A program made the position numbers and the translations under genes. Below, piece by piece: positions 1 through 8,078 of a stretch of 64,000 nucleotides of DNA; position 1 is the first letter of the stretch, and each line of letters starts with the position of its first letter. The stretch is from DASZPL01 sp035550315. GTDB taxonomy: Bacteria > Actinomycetota > Actinomycetes > JAFAQI01. The notes under the pieces were generated by a model. The model did no database searches and had not been told where the DNA came from. It saw nothing but the letters and a program-made list of their open reading frames with translations. The DNA lies in the NCBI GenBank assembly GCA_035550315.1, contig DASZPL010000135.1, positions 1 through 64,000 of the forward strand, given 5' to 3'.

Positions 1-267
1 ACCGCCAGGCCGGCCGAGCCGGTGGCGCAGCCCGAGCCCACGGCGCCCGCGGCCCGGCGGCGGGTCAGCGCGCCGGCGGGCGCGCCGTGGCAGCCGGTGC
101 CCGTGCCACCGCCGACGTACTCCCTCATGCCACCCGCCCCCGCGCGGCCGCGGCGCGAGGCGATCGAAGAACCGCTGCTGCCACCCGTCGAGCCGACGGT
201 GGACCTCGTCGGTGATTCGCTGGAGCTCGAGGAGATCCTCGATCGCCGCTGGGCCGTCAACGATTGA
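1..267 (+). CDS. C-terminal end of an unidentified proline-rich protein (partial)
   Basis: The reading frame is open from the first base of the window and ends at a TGA at 265-267, so only about the last 88 residues are visible. This tail is rich in Pro, Ala and Arg and then turns acidic (Glu/Asp/Leu) over the last 25 residues. No catalytic motif or membrane segment is visible in the part present, so the family cannot be named. Codon use (strong G/C at third positions) matches the rest of the window, which supports real coding. It reads toward tRNA-Ala, whose first base lies 77 nt downstream. Confidence 0.55.
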   Translation, partial: TARPAEPVAQPEPTAPAARRRVSAPAGAPWQPVPVPPPTYSLMPPAPARPRREAIEEPLLPPVEPTVDLVGDSLELEEILDRRWAVND

Positions 268-326
268 TCGATCCAGCGCCCGCGAACCTGTCGCGCTCTC
301 ACATCGCTCAGGCGTCGTCGCGACAT

Positions 327-332
327 TAGACT
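327..332 (+). promoter_or_regulatory. Candidate -10 box of tRNA-Ala
   Basis: TAGACT fits the actinobacterial -10 pattern TAnnnT and ends 12 nt before the first base of the tRNA, a normal distance for a tRNA gene. No convincing -35 hexamer is visible 16-18 nt upstream, so this rests on one element. Confidence 0.35.
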
Positions 333-344
333 CGTCGCGGTCGA

Positions 345-417
345 GGGGCTGTGGCGCAGTTGGTAGCGCGCTTCGTTCGCAACGAAGAGGCCAGGGGTTC
401 GAATCCCCTCAGCTCCA
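345..417 (+). tRNA. tRNA-Ala (anticodon CGC)
   Basis: A complete 73-nt cloverleaf can be folded by eye. The acceptor stem GGGGCTG pairs with CAGCTCC with one G-U pair, followed by discriminator A. The anticodon stem is CTTCG/CGAAG with loop TTCGCAA, which gives anticodon CGC (reads GCG, alanine). The T-loop TTCGAAT is closed by a GGGG/CCCC stem. The 3' CCA is not encoded. GCG is a common Ala codon in this high-GC genome. The 3' flank carries two direct repeats, so this tRNA may mark the edge of an inserted segment. Confidence 0.95.
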
Positions 418-427
418 CTCATGTGAT

Positions 428-469
428 GTCGCGAGACATCCCGGACTCCTGTCGCAGGACATCCCGGAC
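428..469 (+). repeat. Pair of 19-bp direct repeats behind tRNA-Ala
   Basis: Copy one (428-446) and copy two (451-469) share 17 of 19 bases and both end in GACATCCCGGAC; the spacing is 23 bp. Repeated GGGACATC/GACATCCCGGAC-like words remind me of the ends of IS481-type insertion sequences in actinobacteria, but no transposase is present, so this would be at most an isolated end. The position, 10 nt after the tRNA, is typical for insertions. Confidence 0.5.
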
Positions 470-516
470 AAGGTTCGGTCTTGTGTACTCGTGTCCAGCT
501 TTACGCTCGGCAACTG

Positions 517-1089
517 ATGAATCGCATTATCCGGGTCATCGCTGCCCTCGGTACCGGGGCGACCCTAGCTGCGTGCGGCAGTGGGACGCAGGGATCTCCT
601 TCTGGAAGTAGGCCCCCGGTCGAGCGTTCCGCGCAGCCGACGACCTCTGCGGGGACCGTGGCATGCAAGTCGGGCCAACTGAAAGCGACGGTCGTGGGGC
701 CTGGCGGCGCAGCCGGCGTCGCCAGTTATGTGCTGTCCGTGAGAAACGTCGGATCAGACTGTGCGCTCGGTGCGATCCCTGCGACCCTTCACGCGGCCAA
801 TTCATCGGTCCATAGGCGAATTCCCATCCGCGTGAGGCTCGGGCGCCATCCAACCGAGCGCCTCGATCTTGGCGGCCGTTCCGCCACCGCTTACACCACG
901 ATCCGGGCGGCGACGGGCTGTTCCGGCGAAGGTTCTGAACGTTTCAACGCACTTGTTCTGACGCTCCGCGGGGGTGGTTCACTGCGAGCGCGCTATAGCC
1001 ACGGGCCCGAACCGCAAGATCGGGACATTGAGCTGCCGTGTCACGTCACCGTCGATGTGCTCCGGTTAGCGCATGGATCCCGGGAGTAA
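517..1089 (+). CDS. Lipoprotein with DUF4232-like domain
   Basis: A 190-aa exported lipoprotein of unknown function. The ATG at 517 is chosen over an in-frame ATG at 481 because it gives a proper signal peptide: two Arg, a hydrophobic stretch, and the lipobox Leu-Ala-Ala-Cys with Cys20 as lipidation site. A Ser/Pro/Thr-rich linker follows to about residue 48. The remainder has four Cys spaced as two likely disulfides and the pattern of DUF4232, a beta-sandwich domain common in actinobacterial secreted proteins. The gene contains a TTA leucine codon at 1066-1068, rare in this genome, and its codon use is less G/C-biased than that of the housekeeping genes, in line with recent acquisition. The family assignment is from memory of the pattern. 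Confidence 0.75.
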   Translation: MNRIIRVIAALGTGATLAACGSGTQGSPSGSRPPVERSAQPTTSAGTVACKSGQLKATVVGPGGAAGVASYVLSVRNVGSDCALGAIPATLHAANSSVHRRIPIRVRLGRHPTERLDLGGRSATAYTTIRAATGCSGEGSERFNALVLTLRGGGSLRARYSHGPEPQDRDIELPCHVTVDVLRLAHGSRE

Positions 1090-1119
1090 CGGTGGCTTCG
1101 AGGACGTCGTCCTCTAGCG

Positions 1120-1431
1120 GTGGGATGCGACCGATCGAGGCACACTGTCGTGGTGGTTGCCGGTCGGGCGTTGGCCGCGGCGACTGTCACGTCGATCCTT
1201 GTTGCTGGATGCTCCGCGCACCCGGGTCAGATCCATCTCTTCGGACGCACCTATAACCGTGGTGATGGGCCGATGTCGCTGTCGGCCCTTCACCATCGCC
1301 TCGGGCTCGGCGTGGTCATCGTGGCGCATGGCAAACAAGTTGCCGGTCAACGAGGGACGTACGTTCCGACGGTGGTCGCGCTGCGGGAGGGGTCCCGCTA
1401 CTTCGTGTACGCCCTCAGCGGCGGGCCGTGA
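1120..1431 (+). CDS. Small putative lipoprotein
   Basis: A 103-aa predicted lipoprotein. A basic N-terminus is followed by an Ala/Val-rich segment and the lipobox Leu-Val-Ala-Gly-Cys with Cys31 as acylation site. In-frame GTG codons at 1150 and 1153 would give a shorter signal peptide and cannot be excluded. The mature part (about 70 residues) has no motif I recognise. It lies 30 nt after the preceding lipoprotein gene in the same direction and may be co-transcribed with it. I am moderately confident that it is real because the lipobox sits at the right place; its function is unknown. Confidence 0.55.
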   Translation: MGCDRSRHTVVVVAGRALAAATVTSILVAGCSAHPGQIHLFGRTYNRGDGPMSLSALHHRLGLGVVIVAHGKQVAGQRGTYVPTVVALREGSRYFVYALSGGP

Positions 1432-1451
1432 GCGTCAACCAATCCAAGCTC

Positions 1452-1919
1452 CTACTGGCAGCAGACGGTTGCGCCTTGCTCGTCCTTGGCGCAGCAGGTG
1501 CCGTCGCCCGCCACGACCGATAGGTCGCGGTCGGTCTGGCCTTCGAGCTCGGGATTGGCGTCGCCAAGAACGACGTAGTGCTCCCACTGCTCGCCATCGG
1601 GGGCGGTGACCCAGAACTTGTCCTGTACGGCGTAGCAGCACGTGGTGTTCTGCTCGGTGCCGACGGCCAGGCCAACGTTCGCCAGTCGGGACTGGTGCGA
1701 CGCGACCTCGGCACTTGACTCGACCTCGACGCCGAGATGGTTGAGGCTGCCGCCGGATCCGGGGTTCTCGAGCAGCACGAGCTTCAACGGCGGCTCCGCA
1801 ATCGCGAAGTTGGCATATCCCGGCCGCCGCTTGGCCGGCGCGGTGCCGAAAAGCTTGCTGTAGAAGGCGACGGCCTCGTCGACGTCGTCGACGTTGAGGG
1901 CGAGCTGCACGCGGGACAT
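1452..1919 (-). CDS. arsI: ArsI/CadI-type vicinal-oxygen-chelate protein (organoarsenical C-As lyase candidate)
   Basis: A 155-aa glyoxalase-fold protein. Members of this family cleave the carbon-arsenic bond of trivalent methyl- or aryl-arsenicals (ArsI) or are induced by cadmium and arsenic (CadI). The likely metal ligands Gln5, His61 and Glu113 fit the pattern known for ArsI, and the vicinal cysteine pair Cys94-Cys95 matches its substrate-binding cysteines. Two more Cys pairs (142-143, 153-154) sit in the C-terminal tail, also as in ArsI. It is divergent from arsR across a 70-nt region that holds an inverted repeat, so it is probably repressed by ArsR. Organoarsenical activity is inferred from the cysteines; metal-responsive CadI-like binding is the alternative. 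Confidence 0.85.
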   Translation of the reverse strand: MSRVQLALNVDDVDEAVAFYSKLFGTAPAKRRPGYANFAIAEPPLKLVLLENPGSGGSLNHLGVEVESSAEVASHQSRLANVGLAVGTEQNTTCCYAVQDKFWVTAPDGEQWEHYVVLGDANPELEGQTDRDLSVVAGDGTCCAKDEQGATVCCQ

Positions 1920-1965
1920 TACGGCTCCAATCCTGGCGTTCGGCTCGGTCCACCTTGCAGGTTGA

Positions 1966-1981
1966 ATTGATATCTGTCAAT
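1966..1981. promoter_or_regulatory. Candidate ArsR operator
   Basis: ATTGA-N6-TCAAT is a perfect 5-bp dyad within an AT-rich island of an otherwise GC-rich region, lying 8 nt before the arsR start and 46 nt upstream of arsI. ArsR/SmtB repressors bind this kind of 12-2-12-like or ATTGA/TCAAT dyad. On the minus strand a TTGACA hexamer overlaps it and could serve as the -35 box of arsI. Confidence 0.55.
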
Positions 1982-1989
1982 ATAGACGC

Positions 1990-2352
1990 ATGTCGAAACT
2001 AGCCCTGGACGCGCCGCCGGTCGAAGGCGCACTCGCGTGCTGCACGCCGATCGGCGTCGACCCGATGAGCGCAGACCAGGCCGAGTCGATCGCGTTGCTG
2101 CTGAAGGCGCTGGCCGATCCGGTCCGGCTGCGACTGATGTCGCTGATCGCCGCGACCGACGAAGCCTGCGTCTGCGACCTGACCGCACCGTTCGAGGTCT
2201 CGCAACCGACCATCTCCCACCACCTGCGCGTGCTCCGCGAAGCCGGGCTGGTCGACAGCGAGCGGCGAGGGACCTGGGTCTGGTATCGCGCGAGACGCGA
2301 GGCGCTCGACGCCGTCGCCGGACTGTTCGGCGAGCGATCGGCGCGCGCGTGA
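1990..2352 (+). CDS. arsR: ArsR/SmtB-family arsenic-responsive repressor
   Basis: A 120-aa winged-helix repressor. The central region has the ArsR core (Leu-Ala-Asp-Pro-Val-Arg-Leu-Arg-Leu) and the recognition helix around Ser71-Gln-Pro-Thr-Ile-Ser-His-His-Leu-Arg80. Candidate As(III) ligands are Cys60 and Cys62 in the Cys-Val-Cys-Asp-Leu motif at the start of the recognition region, plus the N-terminal Cys17-Cys18 pair; actinobacterial ArsR proteins use both locations. The ATG at 1990 keeps the N-terminal Cys pair; an ATG at 2065 would lose it. Its stop overlaps the GTG of the aquaporin gene (GTGA), so the two are translationally coupled. It probably represses arsI and its own operon through the dyad at 1966-1981. 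Confidence 0.92.
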   Translation: MSKLALDAPPVEGALACCTPIGVDPMSADQAESIALLLKALADPVRLRLMSLIAATDEACVCDLTAPFEVSQPTISHHLRVLREAGLVDSERRGTWVWYRARREALDAVAGLFGERSARA

Positions 2353-3068
2353 AGCAGCCCGCGCGGCAGTGGCTCGCCGAGTTTCTCGGCACCGGGCTGC
2401 TGGTGGGAGTCGTGGTCGGCTCGGGCATCGCGGCGCAAACCCTGAGTCGCGACGTCGGCCTGCGGCTGCTGGAAAACGCGGTGGCGACGGCGGCCGGCTT
2501 AGCGGTGCTCATCCTGATCTTCGGGCCGATCAGCGGGGCGCACTTCAACCCGGTGGTGTCGGCAATCGACTGGTGGCTGGGGCGCCGCAGCGGCGACGGG
2601 CTGTCTGGTCGCGGCGTGCTCTGGTACGCCGCCGCTCAGGCGTCGGGCGCCATCGCCGGCGCGATCCTTGCCAACCTGATGTTTGCCAAGGCCGCGGTCG
2701 CCTGGTCGCAGCACCACCGGACGGCGCCGCACCTCTGGCTCGGCGAGGTGGTCGCGACGGTCGGCCTGCTGCTGGTCATCGTGGCGCTTGCCCGCAGCGG
2801 GAAGACAACTCAGACGCCGTGGGCGGTGGGCGCCTACATCGGCGCGGCGTACTTCTTCACCTCGTCGACCGGCTTCGCCAACCCGGCGGTCACAGTCGGG
2901 CGCGCCTTCACCGACAGCTTCGCCGGCATCGCCCCGATCTCGGTTCCGGGTTTCGTCGGATCAGAGCTGGTCGGAGGCGTGGTGGCTGTTGGTCTGTTGG
3001 CGCTGCTCTATCCCGCGGCGCCAACCGTCGCGGCCGACCTTGTCGTTCCCGCGGTCGAGCGAGCCTGA
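2349..3068 (+). CDS. aqpS: Aquaglyceroporin-type channel (AqpS-like, arsenite channel candidate)
   Basis: A 239-aa MIP-family membrane channel with about six hydrophobic segments. The first half-helix motif is Asn67-Pro-Val instead of NPA and the second is Asn178-Pro-Ala; altered first NPA boxes are known in this arsenic-linked subgroup. The start is GTG at 2349, overlapping the arsR stop by four bases. Position between arsR and arsC suggests the same role as AqpS of Sinorhizobium meliloti: arsenite produced by ArsC leaves down its gradient through the channel. No ArsB or Acr3 pump is present nearby. The gene has a TTA leucine codon at 2499-2501 (Leu51), so full translation would need the tRNA-Leu(UAA) encoded at 44931. 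Confidence 0.85.
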   Translation: MKQPARQWLAEFLGTGLLVGVVVGSGIAAQTLSRDVGLRLLENAVATAAGLAVLILIFGPISGAHFNPVVSAIDWWLGRRSGDGLSGRGVLWYAAAQASGAIAGAILANLMFAKAAVAWSQHHRTAPHLWLGEVVATVGLLLVIVALARSGKTTQTPWAVGAYIGAAYFFTSSTGFANPAVTVGRAFTDSFAGIAPISVPGFVGSELVGGVVAVGLLALLYPAAPTVAADLVVPAVERA

Positions 3069-3069
3069 G

Positions 3070-3480
3070 GTGGCCGAGCTTCCGGTTGTCCTGTTCGTGT
3101 GCGTCCACAATGCCGGGCGCTCCCAGATGGCGGCCGCCCTGCTGGAGCGGTACGCCGCCGGTCGGATCCGGGTGCTCAGTGCAGGTTCGGAGCCGGCCGA
3201 CCAGGTCAACCCAGCCGTGCTCGCCGCGATGCGGGAAATCGGCGTCGACCTGGCTGCGGAGCGCCCGAAGCTGCTGACGACCGACGCGGTTCACGCCGCC
3301 GACGTCGTGATCACCATGGGGTGTGGCGACGCTTGCCCGGTCTTCCCTGGCAAGCGCTACCTCGACTGGCAGCTGAGTGACCCGGCGGGCCGCACTATCG
3401 ATGAGGTGCGACCGATCCGCGACGAGATCGATAGTCGTGTCCAGCAACTGGCGAGTGAGTTGGTCGGCGAGTCGGCGTAG
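3070..3480 (+). CDS. arsC: Arsenate reductase (low-molecular-weight phosphatase fold)
   Basis: A 136-aa arsenate reductase. The N-terminal CX5R loop is Cys11-Val-His-Asn-Ala-Gly-Arg17-Ser, the nucleophile and oxyanion-binding loop of the LMW-PTP-like ArsC class. Cys85 and Cys89 lie in the Met-Gly-Cys-Gly-Asp-Ala-Cys segment. They may form the redox relay of thioredoxin-linked enzymes, although actinobacterial relatives can use mycothiol instead; the mycothiol gene mca in this window makes that route possible. The GTG at 3070 starts one base after the aquaporin stop, completing the arsR-aqpS-arsC operon. The product As(III) would then pass through the channel. Confidence 0.92.
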   Translation: MAELPVVLFVCVHNAGRSQMAAALLERYAAGRIRVLSAGSEPADQVNPAVLAAMREIGVDLAAERPKLLTTDAVHAADVVITMGCGDACPVFPGKRYLDWQLSDPAGRTIDEVRPIRDEIDSRVQQLASELVGESA

Positions 3481-3552
3481 CCCGGCATCCACGTCGGCCG
3501 GCCCGGGCGTCTGCGGCTGCCGGCGGCTGTAACGGACCTCGCCGTGCGCACA

Positions 3553-3576
3553 TCCGCCGGCTCGATCGACGGCGGA
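3553..3576. terminator. Hairpin between convergent arsC and zinc-ribbon gene
   Basis: TCCGCCG (3553-3559) pairs with CGGCGGA (3570-3576) around a 10-nt loop. It sits in the 117-nt gap between two convergent genes, so it may terminate both. There is no long T run. Confidence 0.4.
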
Positions 3577-3597
3577 CCACCGCGGTGCTCCCGCCCG

Positions 3598-3819
3598 CTA
3601 TCTTTTGGGTACCGGACTTGCCCAAGTCCGAGCGCCGCAGTTGGGGCACCTGACGAATTTTTGCCCGCCAAAGCGATGAGGCATCAGTGTGGCCGTGAGC
3701 GGCGAGAGGCTGAAGCTATGGCCGCAGCTCGCGCATCGCCAGTCACATCGGCGCGCGAACACGAGTTGTGTCGCAAACACCACGGCGACGATGACTATCG
3801 GAATCAGCGCTTTGTCCAT
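3598..3819 (-). CDS. Small membrane-anchored zinc-ribbon protein
   Basis: A 73-aa protein with one N-terminal membrane segment (about residues 5-22) followed by a cytoplasm-sized tail with two CxxC pairs, Cys29/Cys32 and Cys58/Cys61, which form a zinc-ribbon; Cys25 is an extra cysteine. The layout resembles small conserved actinobacterial proteins of unknown function. It is convergent with arsC. A link to metal or arsenic handling is possible because of the neighbours and the thiols, but the sequence does not show it. Confidence 0.65.
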   Translation of the reverse strand: MDKALIPIVIVAVVFATQLVFARRCDWRCASCGHSFSLSPLTATLMPHRFGGQKFVRCPNCGARTWASPVPKR

Positions 3820-3847
3820 CGTGAGCGTTTCCGGAGAGTTTCTATCG

Positions 3848-3919
3848 ATGTCGAAGCTATCTCTGGACGACGAGCCACCAGTGGATGATGCGCTCCCACT
3901 TGCCTCCGAACCGCTGTAG
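3848..3919 (+). pseudogene. Fragment resembling the N-terminus of arsR
   Basis: A 23-codon frame from ATG 3848 to TAG 3917-3919. Its product starts Met-Ser-Lys-Leu-Ser-Leu-Asp and continues with Pro-Pro-Val-Asp-Asp-Ala-Leu, closely matching the first 15 residues of the ArsR encoded at 1990 (Met-Ser-Lys-Leu-Ala-Leu-Asp ... Pro-Pro-Val-Glu-Gly-Ala-Leu). The Cys pair, the HTH and the rest of the repressor are absent. A GGAGAG lies 9 nt before the ATG, so a tiny peptide could still be made. The octamer TCTATCGA occurs at 3841 and again at 3961, flanking the fragment. The simplest reading is the remnant of a second arsR; a chance resemblance remains possible because the match is short. Confidence 0.45.
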
Positions 3920-3995
3920 GGCCTCGACGGCGAACCGTTGCATCGCGATACTCAGCCTCATCTATCGACACTTCCAGTGACAGGACGGTCAGCGC

Positions 3996-5759
<1,764 letters not shown>

Positions 5760-5767
5760 CCGAGGCA

Positions 5768-8077
5768 CTGGGGACTGGGGGCATCACGTCGGGGTCGTGG
5801 CGGGCGCGCGGCGTCTGGGCGACGCTCGGACTGCTCGCCGCGAGCGCCGTCACGGTGGCGCCGGCCGGCCACGCCGCTGACGTTGGCCGCTCGGCGGTCA
5901 CCGTCGTCGCGGCACCGCACGGCACCGGCAGCGCCTGCACGTTCGCGAAGCCCTGCGGGCTGCGGCGCGCGCAGGCGGTCGCGCGTCGCGCGATCCGGTC
6001 AATGCAGAGTGACGTCGACGTCGTCCTCACCGGCGGCACGTACCACCTCAGCCGGCCGTTCCGGCTGACAACCGCCGACTCGGGCCGCCACGGCTTCCGC
6101 ACCGTCTATCGCGCTGCGGCCGGAGCGCATCCGGTGCTCAGCGGCGGTCGCCCGCTGACCGGGTGGCGCCGGGTCCGCGGCAGCGCGAACGTCTGGTCGG
6201 TGCGGGTGCCGGCGGGCTTCGACACCCGCCAGTTTTACGTCAACGGCCGCCCGCTGCCGGTCGCGTCGGGACTGCCGCCAGCCACCGGCTTCGTGCAGAC
6301 CTCGACCGGCTTTCTCGCCACGTCGACGGCGATGGCGCACTGGCCCGACCCGACCAGCATCGCCGCGGTGTTCCACGGCGGCAACGGGCCGTGGACCGAG
6401 ACGTCGTGCAACATCGCCGCGATCCACGGCCGGGTCATCACCATGGCGGAGCCCTGCTGGGACAACCTGCACCTGAAGGCACTCGGCGTGCAGGAGCTGG
6501 CCTGGGTCGACGACCCGATGGGCGGCTTCGGCGGCCTCGCTCCGTGGAAGAGCCCGACCCGGTTCGAGAACGCCTACCCGCTGCTCAGCCCCGGCCACTG
6601 GACCATCGACCGGACCACGCACACCATCTACTACGAACCGGCCCGCGGCCGCCGACCCGCGAACCAGTCCATCGTCGTACCGGCACTGCAGACGCTGCTG
6701 AGCGTCACCGGCAACCACCGGCACGCCGCGCACGACATCACGATCCGCGGCCTGCGCTTCGAGTACGCCGGGTGGACCGCGCCGAGCGGCCGCAACGGCT
6801 TCGCCCAGATGCAAGCCGACTGGTATCTGCGCGGGACGAAGGCGAACGTCCGGCAGGGGACCTGCCAGTACTCCCACCCGAAGGGCAGCTGCCCGTTCGC
6901 GTCGTGGGCCAGGACGCCGGCGAACGTCGTGCTGAAGTCGACCCGCGACGTCGCCGTCGTCCGCAACACCTTCCGTCACCTCGGCGGGGCCGGCCTGGAC
7001 GTGTACGACGGCAGCCGGCACGACCTGGTGCAGGGGAACGAGTTCACCGACATCGCCGCCTCGGCGATCCAGCTCGGCAGCACCGACGACCCGGTGCCGG
7101 GCAAGCGGGGCGTGCTCGAGCGCGGCAACATCATCGCCGACAACTACATCCATCACGTCGCCATCGGCTACCGCGGCGGTGTCGGCATCTGGCTCGGCTA
7201 CACCCAGCGGTCTCGGGTCGTGCACAACCAGCTCGACCACCTGCCCTACACCGGCATCTCGGTCGGCTGGGGCGGCTGGCACGCGAACGTGCTCAAGAAC
7301 ACCGACCACAACCTCAACGCCCACAACGTGGTCGCCGACAACCTGCTGTTCGACTACATGAGCACGCTCGGCGACGGCGGCGCGATCTACACCAACGGCT
7401 CGCAGGCTTCGTCGTGGGCGACCGCGATGCAGATCACCGGCAACGTGGCCTACAACGGCACCAACACCGACTTCAGCCTCTACACCGACGCCGCCAGCCA
7501 GTACATCCGGATCAACAAGAACTTCGTGTACTTCCAGCCGTTCGACTCGTTCAACTCGGGCGGCTGCCACACCGTCGGTCACATCCGCTTGTACGACAAC
7601 GTCTTCGCACCCGGCGGCCCGCTCTACCCCTGCTTCATCTACACGGACATCACGCGCTGGCACAACACGACGGTCTGCGAAGACCCGCCGCCGTCGCAGG
7701 CGCCCGGCGACATCCTCGCGACCGCCGGGCTCGAGGCCGGCTTCCGGGACCTGGTGCAGGCGCGACGACCGGCGGTGAACCTCGTCGGTCCGACCGACAT
7801 CGCGGCGAAGGGTGACCGGGTGCTGATCAGCGGCAGCGGCTTCCGGCCTGGCGCGGTCGTCCGGTTCGGCGGCAAACCGGCCGTCACAATCCGTGCCCTG
7901 TCGGCGAACTACCTGATCGCGCAGGCGCCGCCCGGCACGGGCAAGGTGCCGGTCACCGTGACGACCGCCGCCGGCACGAGCCGGGGCACGCGATCGAGCC
8001 AGGTCACCTACCAGCCGCACCCGCTGCCCTGCATCGACTACCTCGGCACCGGGCTGACCACCGCGCTGTTGTCGTAG
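5768..8077 (+). CDS. Secreted right-handed beta-helix protein with C-terminal IPT/TIG domain; start codon uncertain
   Basis: About 769 aa. The N-terminus reads like a signal peptide (Trp-Arg-Ala-Arg then an Ala/Leu/Val-rich core ending Gly-His-Ala-Ala). Residues about 40-660 have parallel beta-helix repeats rich in Asn, Gly and aromatic residues. The opening (poly-Gly/Pro-Cys, a Gly-Gly-Thr-Tyr turn, a Val-Leu-Ser-Gly-Gly-Arg-Pro-Leu-Thr-Gly-Trp motif and an Asn-Gly-Arg-Pro loop) resembles GH141-like beta-helix carbohydrate-active proteins. Residues about 670-755 are an immunoglobulin-like IPT/TIG domain. No ATG, GTG or TTG lies in frame before the signal peptide; the listed start is a CTG, and the first standard in-frame start, GTG 5855, would cut the signal peptide. 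The coordinate is therefore tentative. It follows the amidohydrolase by 8 nt and may share its transcript. Confidence 0.75.
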   Translation: MGTGGITSGSWRARGVWATLGLLAASAVTVAPAGHAADVGRSAVTVVAAPHGTGSACTFAKPCGLRRAQAVARRAIRSMQSDVDVVLTGGTYHLSRPFRLTTADSGRHGFRTVYRAAAGAHPVLSGGRPLTGWRRVRGSANVWSVRVPAGFDTRQFYVNGRPLPVASGLPPATGFVQTSTGFLATSTAMAHWPDPTSIAAVFHGGNGPWTETSCNIAAIHGRVITMAEPCWDNLHLKALGVQELAWVDDPMGGFGGLAPWKSPTRFENAYPLLSPGHWTIDRTTHTIYYEPARGRRPANQSIVVPALQTLLSVTGNHRHAAHDITIRGLRFEYAGWTAPSGRNGFAQMQADWYLRGTKANVRQGTCQYSHPKGSCPFASWARTPANVVLKSTRDVAVVRNTFRHLGGAGLDVYDGSRHDLVQGNEFTDIAASAIQLGSTDDPVPGKRGVLERGNIIADNYIHHVAIGYRGGVGIWLGYTQRSRVVHNQLDHLPYTGISVGWGGWHANVLKNTDHNLNAHNVVADNLLFDYMSTLGDGGAIYTNGSQASSWATAMQITGNVAYNGTNTDFSLYTDAASQYIRINKNFVYFQPFDSFNSGGCHTVGHIRLYDNVFAPGGPLYPCFIYTDITRWHNTTVCEDPPPSQAPGDILATAGLEAGFRDLVQARRPAVNLVGPTDIAAKGDRVLISGSGFRPGAVVRFGGKPAVTIRALSANYLIAQAPPGTGKVPVTVTTAAGTSRGTRSSQVTYQPHPLPCIDYLGTGLTTALLS

Positions 8078-8078
8078 T

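Noticed and set aside
5999..8020. A 673-codon open frame antisense to the beta-helix gene
   Set aside because: Same GC effect; composition is dominated by Arg, Ala, Asp and Val with no recognisable motif.
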